Virus record (IMG/VR): IMGVR_UViG_3300044638_001155
Coordinates: 1 to 25,787 of that record
DNA: 25,787 nt
Strand: one strand, 5' to 3'
Origin: a virus
Shown: positions 14,390 through 21,773 of the stretch, piece after piece
Layout: each line of letters begins with the position of its first letter
Numbering within the stretch: the first letter of the stretch is position 1
Translations under genes and position numbers: made by a program
Notes under the pieces: model-generated
What the model saw: the letters and a program-made list of their open reading frames with translations, nothing else
The model's database searches: none
What the model was told of the DNA's origin: nothing

Positions 14390-15349
14390 ATGGCATTATC
14401 ATTAGGATCATTAGCAGATTATACTAAACAACTCGTTAAACCCCTGTTGACCTCAGCCGTAATCGGTGCAAGAACTCAGCAGTTAATTATGGATGGCGGT
14501 GTTGTTATTCCAGGCGCAAAAGGACCAGTTGCAATCCCTTTAATGGATACCGATGCATTTTTTCAAACAGATGCGTGCGGTTACAACCCATCAGGAACTA
14601 CAACCTTTACTCAGCGTACAATTACACCGGGTAAAATTATGATTAGCGAAACAATTTGCCCTAAGAACTTTGAGGCGAAATTTACTGCTGAGGCTTTGAA
14701 AGCTGGTAGCACTTACACAGATTTCGGTAACGCTGATTTCTTGGCAGCTTATCTAGAAAAGAAAAACGCACGTATTGCTGCGCAACTTGAAACTGCAATT
14801 TGGCAAGGTACAACAGCTTCAGGCGATGGTAACTTAAACAAATTTGATGGTTTGATTTCTTTGATTGATGGCGGTTCTCCTGTAGATGCTAACGTATCAG
14901 GTTTTACAGGTGTTGCAACAATCAGCACAATCACTCAATCTAACGTAATCGCAGCAACTGAGGGTATCTACAAAGCAATTCCTGCGGCTGTAATGGCAAA
15001 AGGAGATGTAAAGATTATGTGCGGTTATGATTGGTATCGTTTGCTTATCCTTGCTTACAGAGCGTTGAATTTGTTTAGCTACAATCCACAGGATGTAAAT
15101 GCTCAATCATTTATCCTACCTGGTACAAACATTGAGATTGTTCCTGTTAACGGATTGAATGGTACTGGAGATGCTTACGCGCTAAGTGTATCTAACATTG
15201 CGATGGCAGTAGATTTGGAAGGAGAAGAGCAAAATTATCGCCTTTGGTATTCAGAGGATAACGATGAAATCAGAAGTAAAGTTTCTTTCAAAATTGGTGT
15301 TAACGTAGCGTTTACAAACGAATGCGTTAAGTTCAAAGCAGCTATCTAA
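14390..15349 (+). CDS. Major capsid protein
   Basis: A 319-aa protein downstream of the protease and scaffold and upstream of a strong terminator. Its opening (ALSLGSLADYTKQLVKPLLTSAV) and end (KVSFKIGVNVAFTNECVKF) match what I recall of major capsid proteins of Bacteroidota siphophages. The interior has the alternating strand and helix pattern of the HK97 fold, including ADFLAAYLEKKNARIAAQLE, a spine-helix candidate. Codon use is enriched in GCA, GGT and CGT compared with neighbours, as expected for a very highly expressed gene. Homologs form the icosahedral shell. No separate N-terminal delta domain is visible, which fits use of a separate scaffold. Confidence 0.82.
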   Translation: MALSLGSLADYTKQLVKPLLTSAVIGARTQQLIMDGGVVIPGAKGPVAIPLMDTDAFFQTDACGYNPSGTTTFTQRTITPGKIMISETICPKNFEAKFTAEALKAGSTYTDFGNADFLAAYLEKKNARIAAQLETAIWQGTTASGDGNLNKFDGLISLIDGGSPVDANVSGFTGVATISTITQSNVIAATEGIYKAIPAAVMAKGDVKIMCGYDWYRLLILAYRALNLFSYNPQDVNAQSFILPGTNIEIVPVNGLNGTGDAYALSVSNIAMAVDLEGEEQNYRLWYSEDNDEIRSKVSFKIGVNVAFTNECVKFKAAI

Positions 15350-15372
15350 TAAAATTCTATAACTGAACAAAA

Positions 15373-15402
15373 GGGTGGTGAAATAAACACCACCTTTTTT
15401 TT
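15373..15402 (+). terminator. Intrinsic terminator after the major capsid gene
   Basis: GGTGGTG (15374-15380) pairs perfectly with CACCACC (15388-15394) around an AAATAAA loop, followed by eight T. It lies 24 bases after the capsid stop and 16 bases before the next start. Confidence 0.92.
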
Positions 15403-15418
15403 CTTAAATCTAAATAAT

Positions 15419-15958
15419 ATGAGTTGTGTAGTTACATCAGGATATGCGATAGAATGCCGTGATTCAGTTGGCGGTGTTGAGGTCGTTTATCTTATAGAAA
15501 ATTCTGCGTTGTATGACGCATCAGGCAATAGCCGTGTAACATCTGCATCAGGTGTTGTATCTGCTATAACAAAAAATTCAGGCAAACGCTTTTGGAAGTT
15601 TGAAGTTCCTCGCGCGACTGCATCAGCAAATAATGGTATTACTTCATCTATTGAAAATGGAACTTTCTTTTTTACCCATCAGGTAATTTTTCCTATCAAT
15701 AGCCGTAGCGCAGACGTTAGAAATGTTGTTACAACACTTGCAAAAAATCGTCTTACATTTGTACTTAAAGAAGGAGACGGAACGTATCGCATGTATGGCA
15801 AAGAGTTTGGTTTACAACTTGAAACAACAGAGGCAGGTAGTGGAACTGGATTAGCAGATCGGAACGGTTACCTTCTTACCTTTTCAAGTCAAGAGCGTGA
15901 AGATTTCTTAGTAGTTCCTGCAAACATTGCAGCAGCGCTAGAAACACCGGGTACTTAA
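15419..15958 (+). CDS. Major tail (tube) protein candidate (179 aa)
   Basis: Starts MSCVVTSGYAIECRDSVGG and shows strand-rich segments with GKRFWKFEVPR, FFFTHQVIFPI and RLTFVLKEGDGTYRMYG. It closes with GLADRNGYLLTFSSQERE, a 'G-DRNGY-LTF' end that I recall from tail-tube proteins of related phages. It is a single gene bracketed by two strong terminators, the arrangement expected for a very abundant virion protein. Homologs stack into the tail tube around the tape measure. It could alternatively be a head decoration protein because it sits among head genes, but the sequence pattern favours the tube. Confidence 0.62.
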   Translation: MSCVVTSGYAIECRDSVGGVEVVYLIENSALYDASGNSRVTSASGVVSAITKNSGKRFWKFEVPRATASANNGITSSIENGTFFFTHQVIFPINSRSADVRNVVTTLAKNRLTFVLKEGDGTYRMYGKEFGLQLETTEAGSGTGLADRNGYLLTFSSQEREDFLVVPANIAAALETPGT

Positions 15959-15981
15959 TACTCTTACTCAAAATAAAAACG

Positions 15982-16014
15982 CCTCCGACCGATAATAAAA
16001 GTCGGAGGTTTTTT
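15982..16014 (+). terminator. Intrinsic terminator after the tail-tube candidate
   Basis: CCTCCGAC (15982-15989) pairs perfectly with GTCGGAGG (16001-16008) around an 11-base loop, followed by six T. The next start codon is at 16018, three bases after the T run, so there is no room for a new promoter downstream of it. Confidence 0.93.
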
Positions 16015-16017
16015 AAT

Positions 16018-16392
16018 ATGATAACAATCGCAAAAGGTCAAACAACACCTATTTACATTACGGCAAAAGAGAATTTAGATAATCCTGATAATTACGTTGG
16101 GATTTTCTTTACAAATAGAATAACTCAGGAGGTTGTATCTTTTATGTTTAATGATATCAGCACAACAGATAGGTATATGAAAATGAGTTTAGTTGTTAAT
16201 ACTTATTTTGCAGATTCTGAAACAGGGTTTTGGACTTACAAAGCATATCAAACACCAACGAATAATATCAACACAATAGATACAGATTCTATACCAGTTG
16301 AAACAGGATTGATGTATCTTAGTGCTGCGAGTGAATTTGAGCCAACAAAATATACAGGACAAAACAACACATTTGTAACATACAATGGATAA
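16018..16392 (+). CDS. Small structural protein upstream of portal (124 aa)
   Basis: A strand-rich protein (MITIAKGQTTPIYITAKENL, NYVGIFFTNRIT) with FWTYKAYQTP and an ETGLMYL end. I recall related sequences beside portal or tail-tube genes in Bacteroidota phages, without a known function. It overlaps the portal start by 8 bases. Its start codon directly follows a terminator T run, so it must be translated from read-through transcripts. It may be a minor head or tail protein. Confidence 0.55.
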   Translation: MITIAKGQTTPIYITAKENLDNPDNYVGIFFTNRITQEVVSFMFNDISTTDRYMKMSLVVNTYFADSETGFWTYKAYQTPTNNINTIDTDSIPVETGLMYLSAASEFEPTKYTGQNNTFVTYNG

Positions 16393-18370
16393 TTACAAAC
16401 ACATAGTAATCAAATTTGACCACGCTCAGCAGCCAAAGTTTGAGGAAAAAAAAGGTAAGTATTCTTATATTGAATTTGGTAAGAATAACGATTATCCTAA
16501 TTATCTGTTATCTCTATACAACGAATCACCAAAGCACGGAGCGATAGTTAAAAGTAAATGCACATACATTTACGGCAAAGGTTTTGAGGTTGCAGGTACT
16601 GCAAATAGCAGAGGCGAAACGTGGAATCAGATTGTAAAGAAATGTATTAAAGATGATGAACTTTACAGGGGTTATTATATGCAGGTTATTTGGAATCGCA
16701 TAGGGCAGATTGCAGAGGTTTACCACATTGATTTTGCAAAGGTTAGAGTTAACAAAGATTTGAGTTTGTATTACGTTAAAAACGATTGGAGCGATTTTAA
16801 GGAAAAACCTCGCGAATATCCTGCGTTTAATATGAATGATAAGTTTGGCTCACAAATTTATTTTAATCGCGAATACAATCCATTGAGTGAGGTTTACCCA
16901 TTGCCTTCATACTATCAAGGATTAAATTACATTGAATCAGATATAAAGGTTAGCAGACACATTCTCGGTAACGCTAATCAAGGCTTTGTGGGTTCAACGT
17001 TAATTAATCTTAATAATGGGGATCCTATTAATGAGGAGCATAAAGGTGAGGTTGAGAGAGGTTTATTAAAGAAGTTTACAGGCGATGAAGGAAAGCGTTT
17101 AGTTATAATGTTCAATAAGAGCAAAGATAACGCTGCTGAGATTGTTAATCTCGGTAATACAATGCTCACTAAAGAGGATTTTACAAACATAAATAACCTA
17201 ATCACGAATGAGATAATGATTTGCCATCAGGTGGTAAGTCCTACATTGTTCGGTGTTAAGGTTGAAGGGCAGTTAGGAAGTAGGAACGAAATTCGTGAGG
17301 CATACGAGGTATTTAATAATGTTTACGTTCAGGAAAGGCAATCAGAGTATAATGATGTTTTTACTCAGTTTAGAAATTTAAAAGGCGAGCTGGGAGAGTT
17401 TTATTTACAACCAGTTGAGCCGTTAAAGTTTGAATTTAGCGAGGCAATTATGGCTGCTAATTTAACACAGAATGAGATTAGGGAATTGATGGGGCGCGAG
17501 CCGTTAAATGCAGGGCAGGTTACATCGGATGGTGCGGTTGCAGTTGCTGAGGAAATACCTGTACAAAATGTAGAGGTTAAATCTAATGATGCGTTAAGAA
17601 ATCTAACAGGTAGACAATATCAGAATGTTATGCGTATTGTTAGACAGTTCGGTAACGGCAAACTAAGCAAAGCGCAGGCATCGTTAATGTTAAAAAATGG
17701 ATTTGGTTTTTCTGATTCTGATATAGATACTTTTTTAGGGATAGATGATAATCCTTTAACTGAGGATGAGGTGCAAAAGTTTAGTTTAACAGAGGATGAG
17801 CGTTTGATTTTGGAGTTTGAAAACTGCGGAGAGGAAAAAAAAAATTATAGTGAGATAGGCCGCGAAAGTTATCGCGAATACTTTGCAGATAATTTGAACC
17901 AAGCACAGGCAGATATTTTGACATTGATAACGAAGGATAAAAATATAACCCCTATCATTATCGCAAGAACTTTGAAATTAGATACTGATTTGGTAATTGA
18001 TATTATTAACGATTTCCTTGAAAGAAATATAATAAAGGCAATACCATCTAAAATAAATGCTGAACCTGTTTATGAGGTGTTAAAACCTGCATCAGAATTA
18101 CCGGGTAAGAAAAGCAAAGTTACAACCTTAGTTATTCGTTATTCATACGAAGGGCCTGAGGATAGCAGAAATAGACCATTCTGCGCTAAGTTGTTAGAGT
18201 TGAGTAAACGTAAGACGTGGAGCAGGAGCGATATAGAAAGCATATCAGAGCGTGTTGGATATAGTGTTTGGGATCGTAGAGGCGGATGGTATACACAACC
18301 AAACGGAGAGGCACGAGAATATTGCAGGCATCGTTGGACATCTAAATTAATGAAAAAGAAAGATGAGTAA
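16385..18370 (+). CDS. Portal protein with C-terminal winged-helix and MuF-like regions
   Basis: Residues 1 to about 380 form the portal. They include FGKNNDYPNYLLSLYNESPKHGAIV, KSKCTYIYGKGF (entry of the wing), SDIKVSRHILGNANQGF, and VVSPTLFGV followed by GSRNEIREAYEVF, all typical of HK97-type portals. After a linker, ALRNLTGRQYQNVMRIV and GKLSKAQASLML form a helical clip or C-terminal extension. Residues about 515-570 (ITPIIIARTLKL, VIDIINDFLERNIIKAI) look like a winged helix. Residues about 585-655 have RNRPFCAKLLELS, SRSDIESIS, GGWYTQ and CRHRW, the Cys/His signature of MuF-like minor head domains. At 661 aa it is far longer than ordinary portals (about 400-500 aa), so this is a fusion. 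It acts as the DNA channel at the capsid vertex. Confidence 0.8.
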   Translation: MDNYKHIVIKFDHAQQPKFEEKKGKYSYIEFGKNNDYPNYLLSLYNESPKHGAIVKSKCTYIYGKGFEVAGTANSRGETWNQIVKKCIKDDELYRGYYMQVIWNRIGQIAEVYHIDFAKVRVNKDLSLYYVKNDWSDFKEKPREYPAFNMNDKFGSQIYFNREYNPLSEVYPLPSYYQGLNYIESDIKVSRHILGNANQGFVGSTLINLNNGDPINEEHKGEVERGLLKKFTGDEGKRLVIMFNKSKDNAAEIVNLGNTMLTKEDFTNINNLITNEIMICHQVVSPTLFGVKVEGQLGSRNEIREAYEVFNNVYVQERQSEYNDVFTQFRNLKGELGEFYLQPVEPLKFEFSEAIMAANLTQNEIRELMGREPLNAGQVTSDGAVAVAEEIPVQNVEVKSNDALRNLTGRQYQNVMRIVRQFGNGKLSKAQASLMLKNGFGFSDSDIDTFLGIDDNPLTEDEVQKFSLTEDERLILEFENCGEEKKNYSEIGRESYREYFADNLNQAQADILTLITKDKNITPIIIARTLKLDTDLVIDIINDFLERNIIKAIPSKINAEPVYEVLKPASELPGKKSKVTTLVIRYSYEGPEDSRNRPFCAKLLELSKRKTWSRSDIESISERVGYSVWDRRGGWYTQPNGEAREYCRHRWTSKLMKKKDE

Positions 18371-19154
18371 AAATATCCTATTTATTACGGAGCAAACTTT
18401 TAAGGAAAGGACTGGCGCATCTAACCAGATAGATGGTAAACAGATTTTCCCAATGGTTAAGGTAGCAGGTGATATGTATATTCAGCCTGCATTAGGTAGT
18501 AAATTATACACACGTTTACAGAGTGGTGTAGTTGCTAATAATTTAAATGCAAATGAGGTTATTTTGCTTAATGACTATATTACCGATTGTTTGATTTGGT
18601 ACACGATGAGTATGTTACCGATGACAATGGGATTTCAATTATTTAGCAAAGGTTTTCTACAAAAGACATCAGAGGAATCAGCACCACCGAGCAGGGCGGA
18701 TTTAGAATTGATTGAGCAAAAATATCTGAGTTTAGCAGAGTTTTATAAGACAAGATTAATAAAGTATTTGCAGGAAAACTATACACTCTATTTTGAATAC
18801 CTGAATTATGGTAGCGGATTAGATATTATTTTTCCTGAGGAAAAAGCGTATAGCTGCCCGATATATTTAGGCAACGCTTACATACCTGAAACGAGCAAAT
18901 ACGTTAATTCATCATCTGGTTACTCTGCTCCTGATATTGTTTACTATACTGCGGTAGGTGGCGAATCTACTTTTAGCCTTTCAACCTTAGCAGGTAGAAC
19001 AACATTGTTTGCAAGTCGTGGCGGATTAGCAAAAGGAATCACACAAACGGCAACAGCAGATACCGGGTATTTACAAATCGTTGGAGGGGTTGTTACTTTA
19101 CCCACAGGCGATGTTGCAATGGCAGGGGAACTATTTACATTTTTATACAGATAA
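18363..19154 (+). CDS. Head-tail connector (adaptor) protein, DUF6712-like
   Basis: Opens with ITEQTFKERTGASNQIDGKQ, then VAGDMYIQPALGSKLYTRLQ, a pattern I associate with DUF6712-type adaptor proteins of Bacteroidota phages. The following helices (EVILLNDYITDCLIWYTMSML, YLSLAEFYKTRLIKYLQENY) fit the helical bundle of gp6/gp15-type connectors. The C-terminal third (from about residue 180) is strand-rich and Thr/Gly-rich (STFSLSTLAGRTTLF), an extension not usual for simple connectors. The start overlaps the portal stop by 8 bases, supporting a joint role at the portal vertex. Confidence 0.65.
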   Translation: MSKNILFITEQTFKERTGASNQIDGKQIFPMVKVAGDMYIQPALGSKLYTRLQSGVVANNLNANEVILLNDYITDCLIWYTMSMLPMTMGFQLFSKGFLQKTSEESAPPSRADLELIEQKYLSLAEFYKTRLIKYLQENYTLYFEYLNYGSGLDIIFPEEKAYSCPIYLGNAYIPETSKYVNSSSGYSAPDIVYYTAVGGESTFSLSTLAGRTTLFASRGGLAKGITQTATADTGYLQIVGGVVTLPTGDVAMAGELFTFLYR

Positions 19155-19157
19155 AAT

Positions 19158-19316
19158 ATGAGTAAAGGTTATAAAAAGGAATGGATAGAAAAAGTAAAGC
19201 AAAAGTTTAATGACATACAACCAAATAATAACAAAGATAACCGACCTGCTAACAAGCAATCCGATAATAAAATCGGTAAGGTTTGCAACTCCAACGGAGT
19301 GGATAGGATACGTTAG
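19158..19316 (+). CDS. Possible 52-aa ORF overlapping the tail-terminator gene
   Basis: ATG 19158, four bases after the connector stop, opens a 52-codon frame beginning MSKGYKKEWIEKVKQKFNDI and continuing with an Asn/Lys-rich tail. The first 17 codons fill the otherwise empty 55 bases before the next gene; the remaining 107 bases overlap it in another frame. The N-terminus looks like an amphipathic helix. It may be a small real gene or a leader ORF helping translation of the next gene. The long overlap makes it doubtful. Confidence 0.3.
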   Translation: MSKGYKKEWIEKVKQKFNDIQPNNNKDNRPANKQSDNKIGKVCNSNGVDRIR

Positions 19317-19638
19317 TATGCCGCAGTTTCCTGTTGCATTATTTTTTATAAATAATGGGCAGTTAAACGCAGGGCGTGATTTAGTTTACACGATCCAATT
19401 TTGGTATTTAGATAAGAGCGGTGTTGAGGGCGAATTTGAGCAGGAGGTTATTAACGACCAACATCAGATAGCGAATGATATTGTGATGGCACTCAGACAA
19501 GATAGAACGATTAGCGTTGATACTAATATTCGTTGGGATGCAATCTCAGAAAAGTTTGAGGATTATTTGAGTGGAGTAACTTTGACATTTAACATTTCAG
19601 CAACTGGACAATTTAATAACTGCGATTTCCCAATATGA
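19210..19638 (+). CDS. Tail terminator/completion protein candidate (142 aa)
   Basis: Residues 1-20 form a helix (MTYNQIITKITDLLTSNPII), then strands with VRFATPTEWIG, PQFPVALFFIN and LVYTIQFWYLDK, a helix (INDQHQIANDIVMALRQD), and a final strand ending FNNCDFPI. This alpha-beta order matches tail terminator (lambda gpU-like) proteins and the NC-D-x-P end is one I recall in Bacteroidota phages. It follows the connector and would cap the tail before joining to the head. Its last 4 bases overlap the start of the tail fibre gene (ATGA). Confidence 0.5.
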   Translation: MTYNQIITKITDLLTSNPIIKSVRFATPTEWIGYVSMPQFPVALFFINNGQLNAGRDLVYTIQFWYLDKSGVEGEFEQEVINDQHQIANDIVMALRQDRTISVDTNIRWDAISEKFEDYLSGVTLTFNISATGQFNNCDFPI

Positions 19639-21101
19639 GAAAACTAATAACGATAATTTTAATTTTGGTTTGTAGCAAATCTTTTGCACAGGTTTACCAA
19701 TTGATGCCTCAGTATGGTTATCAGGCAAACAGGATGGTATTTGATTCTACTTTGCAAATCCCTACTACGTGCGGTGTACCTACGTTAAAGAGTGTGCAGT
19801 TTGTAACAAAGAGGGCAGCGATTGCATTTGATTCGTGCAACAATAGATTTTACCAATACAATCCTAAAACATTGGCGTGGTCGGAGGTAAGCGGAGGCGG
19901 TGGCAGTACAGATACTACATCGCTCAGTAATAGGATCAACTTAAAAATTGATTCATTAAAACGCAGGAGTGATTCTGTTTTTGCATATCGTAATGGTAAT
20001 GAGGTTTTTCAGTTTAAAGATTCTGTAGGTAGTGCATCTGCAGTAGCCAACGACACGGCAAAAGTAGTTATTGCCAAAGTGCATAACGCCACTGGAACAA
20101 CATTGCAGCGTGGTGAAGTAGTTTATTTATCAGGTGCTAATGGCGATGTAGCGAGCGTTAAAAGAGCGAATAATAAGCAAGACAGCACATCATCAAAAAC
20201 ATTCGGGATAGTGCGCAGGGATATTGCCGCAGGCGATACAGGATATATTACAACACAGGGGCAGATTGAAAAGTTAAATCTTGGAGCATTTACCGCAGGC
20301 GATATTGTTTATTTAGATTCTATTGATGGGCAATTTACAAAAGTTGTTCCTGTCGCACCTTATCACTCTGTATTTATTGGAATAGTTGAAAGGGCAAACA
20401 ATGGTAATGGCTTAATGTATGTTAAGCCGCAGAATGGCTATGAATTAGATGAGCTACACAATGTGCAAATAAACGGCAAAGTAAATAATCAAATACTCGT
20501 TTATTCAGATACTCAAAAGGTATGGAAAAATCGCAGCGTTTATTCGGTTGTAGATACGACCTCACTCAGCAGTAGAATCAATACAAAACTAAACACATCA
20601 GATACATCAGTTTTTCAACGCAAACAAATCGCTGCAAATTCAATAATGGCTAACAATACTGCGAGTGTAGCAAATGCAACCGCTGCAACATTTAAGCAAT
20701 TTGGAAATCAAACCTATTCGGATTCAATTACTATAACAGGTACCGTAAATCCAAGTGGAGCAATTAACCATTCTTTTAGATGGTCGCAGATTGGAAATTT
20801 AGTTACACTGCACATTACATTGACTTATGCAACAAACGGCTCGTTATCACAGGTTGCGATGGAATTGCCTGATGGTTTACCATTGCCTATTTTGCCAACA
20901 GGTTTAACCGCTAACAATGATATAATTTGTTATGGCACAGGTTTTATGGTATCAACAACAACAGGTGTAAGTGCCGTATTTTCTAAAGTGTTTTTAAGAC
21001 AAAATACAGGTTTGACAAATGACTATGAAATTGTAATAAATCAAGCAACTAATTCAACATACAGAATCATTAATACAACAATTCAATACTTTGCACAATG
21101 A
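19635..21101 (+). CDS. Tail fibre-like protein with Sec signal peptide (488 aa)
   Basis: The N-terminus MRKLITIILILVCSKSFAQ is a textbook Sec signal peptide (basic start, hydrophobic core, S-F-A cleavage site), unusual for a virion protein. The mature part begins YQLMPQYGYQANRM. Residues about 143-275 form a repeated strand module (GTTLQRGEVVYLSGANGDV, TFGIVRRDIAAGDTGYITTQG, AGDIVYLDSIDGQF, GLMYVKPQNGYELDELHNV). I recall this module from tail fibres and spikes. DTTSLSNRIN occurs at residue 93 and DTTSLSSRIN at 307. The C-terminal 100 residues (SFRWSQIGNLVTLHITLTY onward) form a beta-rich head. It likely binds the host, or is exported and attached late. Confidence 0.6.
   Translation: MRKLITIILILVCSKSFAQVYQLMPQYGYQANRMVFDSTLQIPTTCGVPTLKSVQFVTKRAAIAFDSCNNRFYQYNPKTLAWSEVSGGGGSTDTTSLSNRINLKIDSLKRRSDSVFAYRNGNEVFQFKDSVGSASAVANDTAKVVIAKVHNATGTTLQRGEVVYLSGANGDVASVKRANNKQDSTSSKTFGIVRRDIAAGDTGYITTQGQIEKLNLGAFTAGDIVYLDSIDGQFTKVVPVAPYHSVFIGIVERANNGNGLMYVKPQNGYELDELHNVQINGKVNNQILVYSDTQKVWKNRSVYSVVDTTSLSSRINTKLNTSDTSVFQRKQIAANSIMANNTASVANATAATFKQFGNQTYSDSITITGTVNPSGAINHSFRWSQIGNLVTLHITLTYATNGSLSQVAMELPDGLPLPILPTGLTANNDIICYGTGFMVSTTTGVSAVFSKVFLRQNTGLTNDYEIVINQATNSTYRIINTTIQYFAQ
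19911..20588 (+). repeat. Pair of DTTSLS-RIN repeats in the fibre gene
   Basis: Two 36-base segments, at 19911-19946 and 20553-20588, encode DTTSLSNRINLK and DTTSLSSRINTK, 214 codons apart. They flank the central strand module and probably form short trimeric coiled-coil or hinge elements. The bases have diverged at third positions, so the duplication is old. Confidence 0.7.
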
Positions 21102-21289
21102 TACACATAAGACAGAAACTGGACTTGACCAATAAGGTAGGAGAATTGATTGCTTATTCTGTTGTAAATACAAGAGACTGGAATCAACCACTGGAAGAAC
21201 ATCCATCAATTGTAGAAAATCCAGACTTGTTTGAGATAGTTGATGAAGAGATTCCACAACACGCACAAACTTTAATTTATAATAATTAA
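21098..21289 (+). CDS. Small protein linked to the tail fibre (63 aa)
   Basis: The start overlaps the fibre stop as ATGA. The sequence reads IRQKLDLTNKVGELIAYSVV, then DWNQPLEEHPSIVENPDLFEIV, acidic towards the end. It is soluble with no signal or catalytic motif. By position it could be a fibre assembly chaperone, but I do not recognise a characterised family; it resembles small proteins I recall after fibre genes in related phages. Confidence 0.55.
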   Translation: MIHIRQKLDLTNKVGELIAYSVVNTRDWNQPLEEHPSIVENPDLFEIVDEEIPQHAQTLIYNN

Positions 21290-21293
21290 TCCT

Positions 21294-21503
21294 ATGACAA
21301 CGGCAATGGTAACAAATGTTTTAATCGGAGTGGTAATAGCACTGATCGGTTTTGTGAGTAAAGAATTAGTAAAGCGATTAGATAGATTTGAAAAGATAGT
21401 GCAGGGAATCCTGATGAGTGATGTTGCAGTTAGTAAAGATTTAGAGCAATTAAAAGAGGATGTAAAGGATCACGAACAACGTATTTCTCAACTTGAAAAA
21501 TAG
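21294..21503 (+). CDS. XhlA-like membrane protein with coiled coil (69 aa)
   Basis: One N-terminal membrane segment (NVLIGVVIALIGFVS, residues 8-22) is followed by a basic/charged helix and a heptad-rich tail (LEQLKEDVKDHEQRISQLEK). In topology it resembles XhlA-type proteins that act with holins, though XhlA has its membrane segment at the other end. It opens the lysis block four bases after the preceding stop. A holin-partner or antiholin role is inferred from context. Confidence 0.5.
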   Translation: MTTAMVTNVLIGVVIALIGFVSKELVKRLDRFEKIVQGILMSDVAVSKDLEQLKEDVKDHEQRISQLEK

Positions 21504-21509
21504 ACAATT

Positions 21510-21737
21510 ATGAACAGCACGTTTCTAAACTTGAATGTTAACGATTTCATCAAAGGTTTGGCAGTAGCCGTATTAACCTCAGTTTTGACAATCGTTTACA
21601 ACACATTGCAAACAGGCAGTTTGGCATTTGACTGGACAGCCATCGCGACCACAGCACTAACAGCAACAATCGCGTACCTTATGAAAAACCTTCTCACAAA
21701 CACAGAGGGCAAAATGCTTAAAAAGGATGTGAAGTAA
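21510..21737 (+). CDS. Holin candidate (75 aa)
   Basis: Two hydrophobic segments (FIKGLAVAVLTSVLTIVY, residues 13-30; AIATTALTATIAYLMKNLL, residues about 44-62) are separated by a short polar turn (QTGSLAFDW). A basic tail (KMLKKDVK) follows. Small size, two membrane helices, a charged C-terminus and its place ahead of the spanin and endolysin fit a class II holin that forms lesions in the inner membrane. The N-terminal MNSTFLNLNVNDFIKGL pattern is one I recall from annotated holins of Bacteroidota phages. Confidence 0.68.
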   Translation: MNSTFLNLNVNDFIKGLAVAVLTSVLTIVYNTLQTGSLAFDWTAIATTALTATIAYLMKNLLTNTEGKMLKKDVK

Positions 21738-21742
21738 AAAAA

Positions 21743-21768
21743 GGGGGTGGTTTATTCCACTCCCATTT
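21743..21768 (+). terminator. Weak terminator-like hairpin after the holin
   Basis: GGGGGTGG (21743-21750) pairs with CCACTCCC (21757-21764) around TTTATT with one G-U pair, followed by only four T (ATTTTA). It lies between the holin stop and the spanin ATG at 21774 and may attenuate transcription. Confidence 0.55.
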
Positions 21769-21773
21769 TAATT

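Noticed and set aside
19260-19276. CCGATAATAAAATCGG hairpin as a terminator
   Set aside because: The five-base stem is short, no T run follows, and it lies inside two coding frames.
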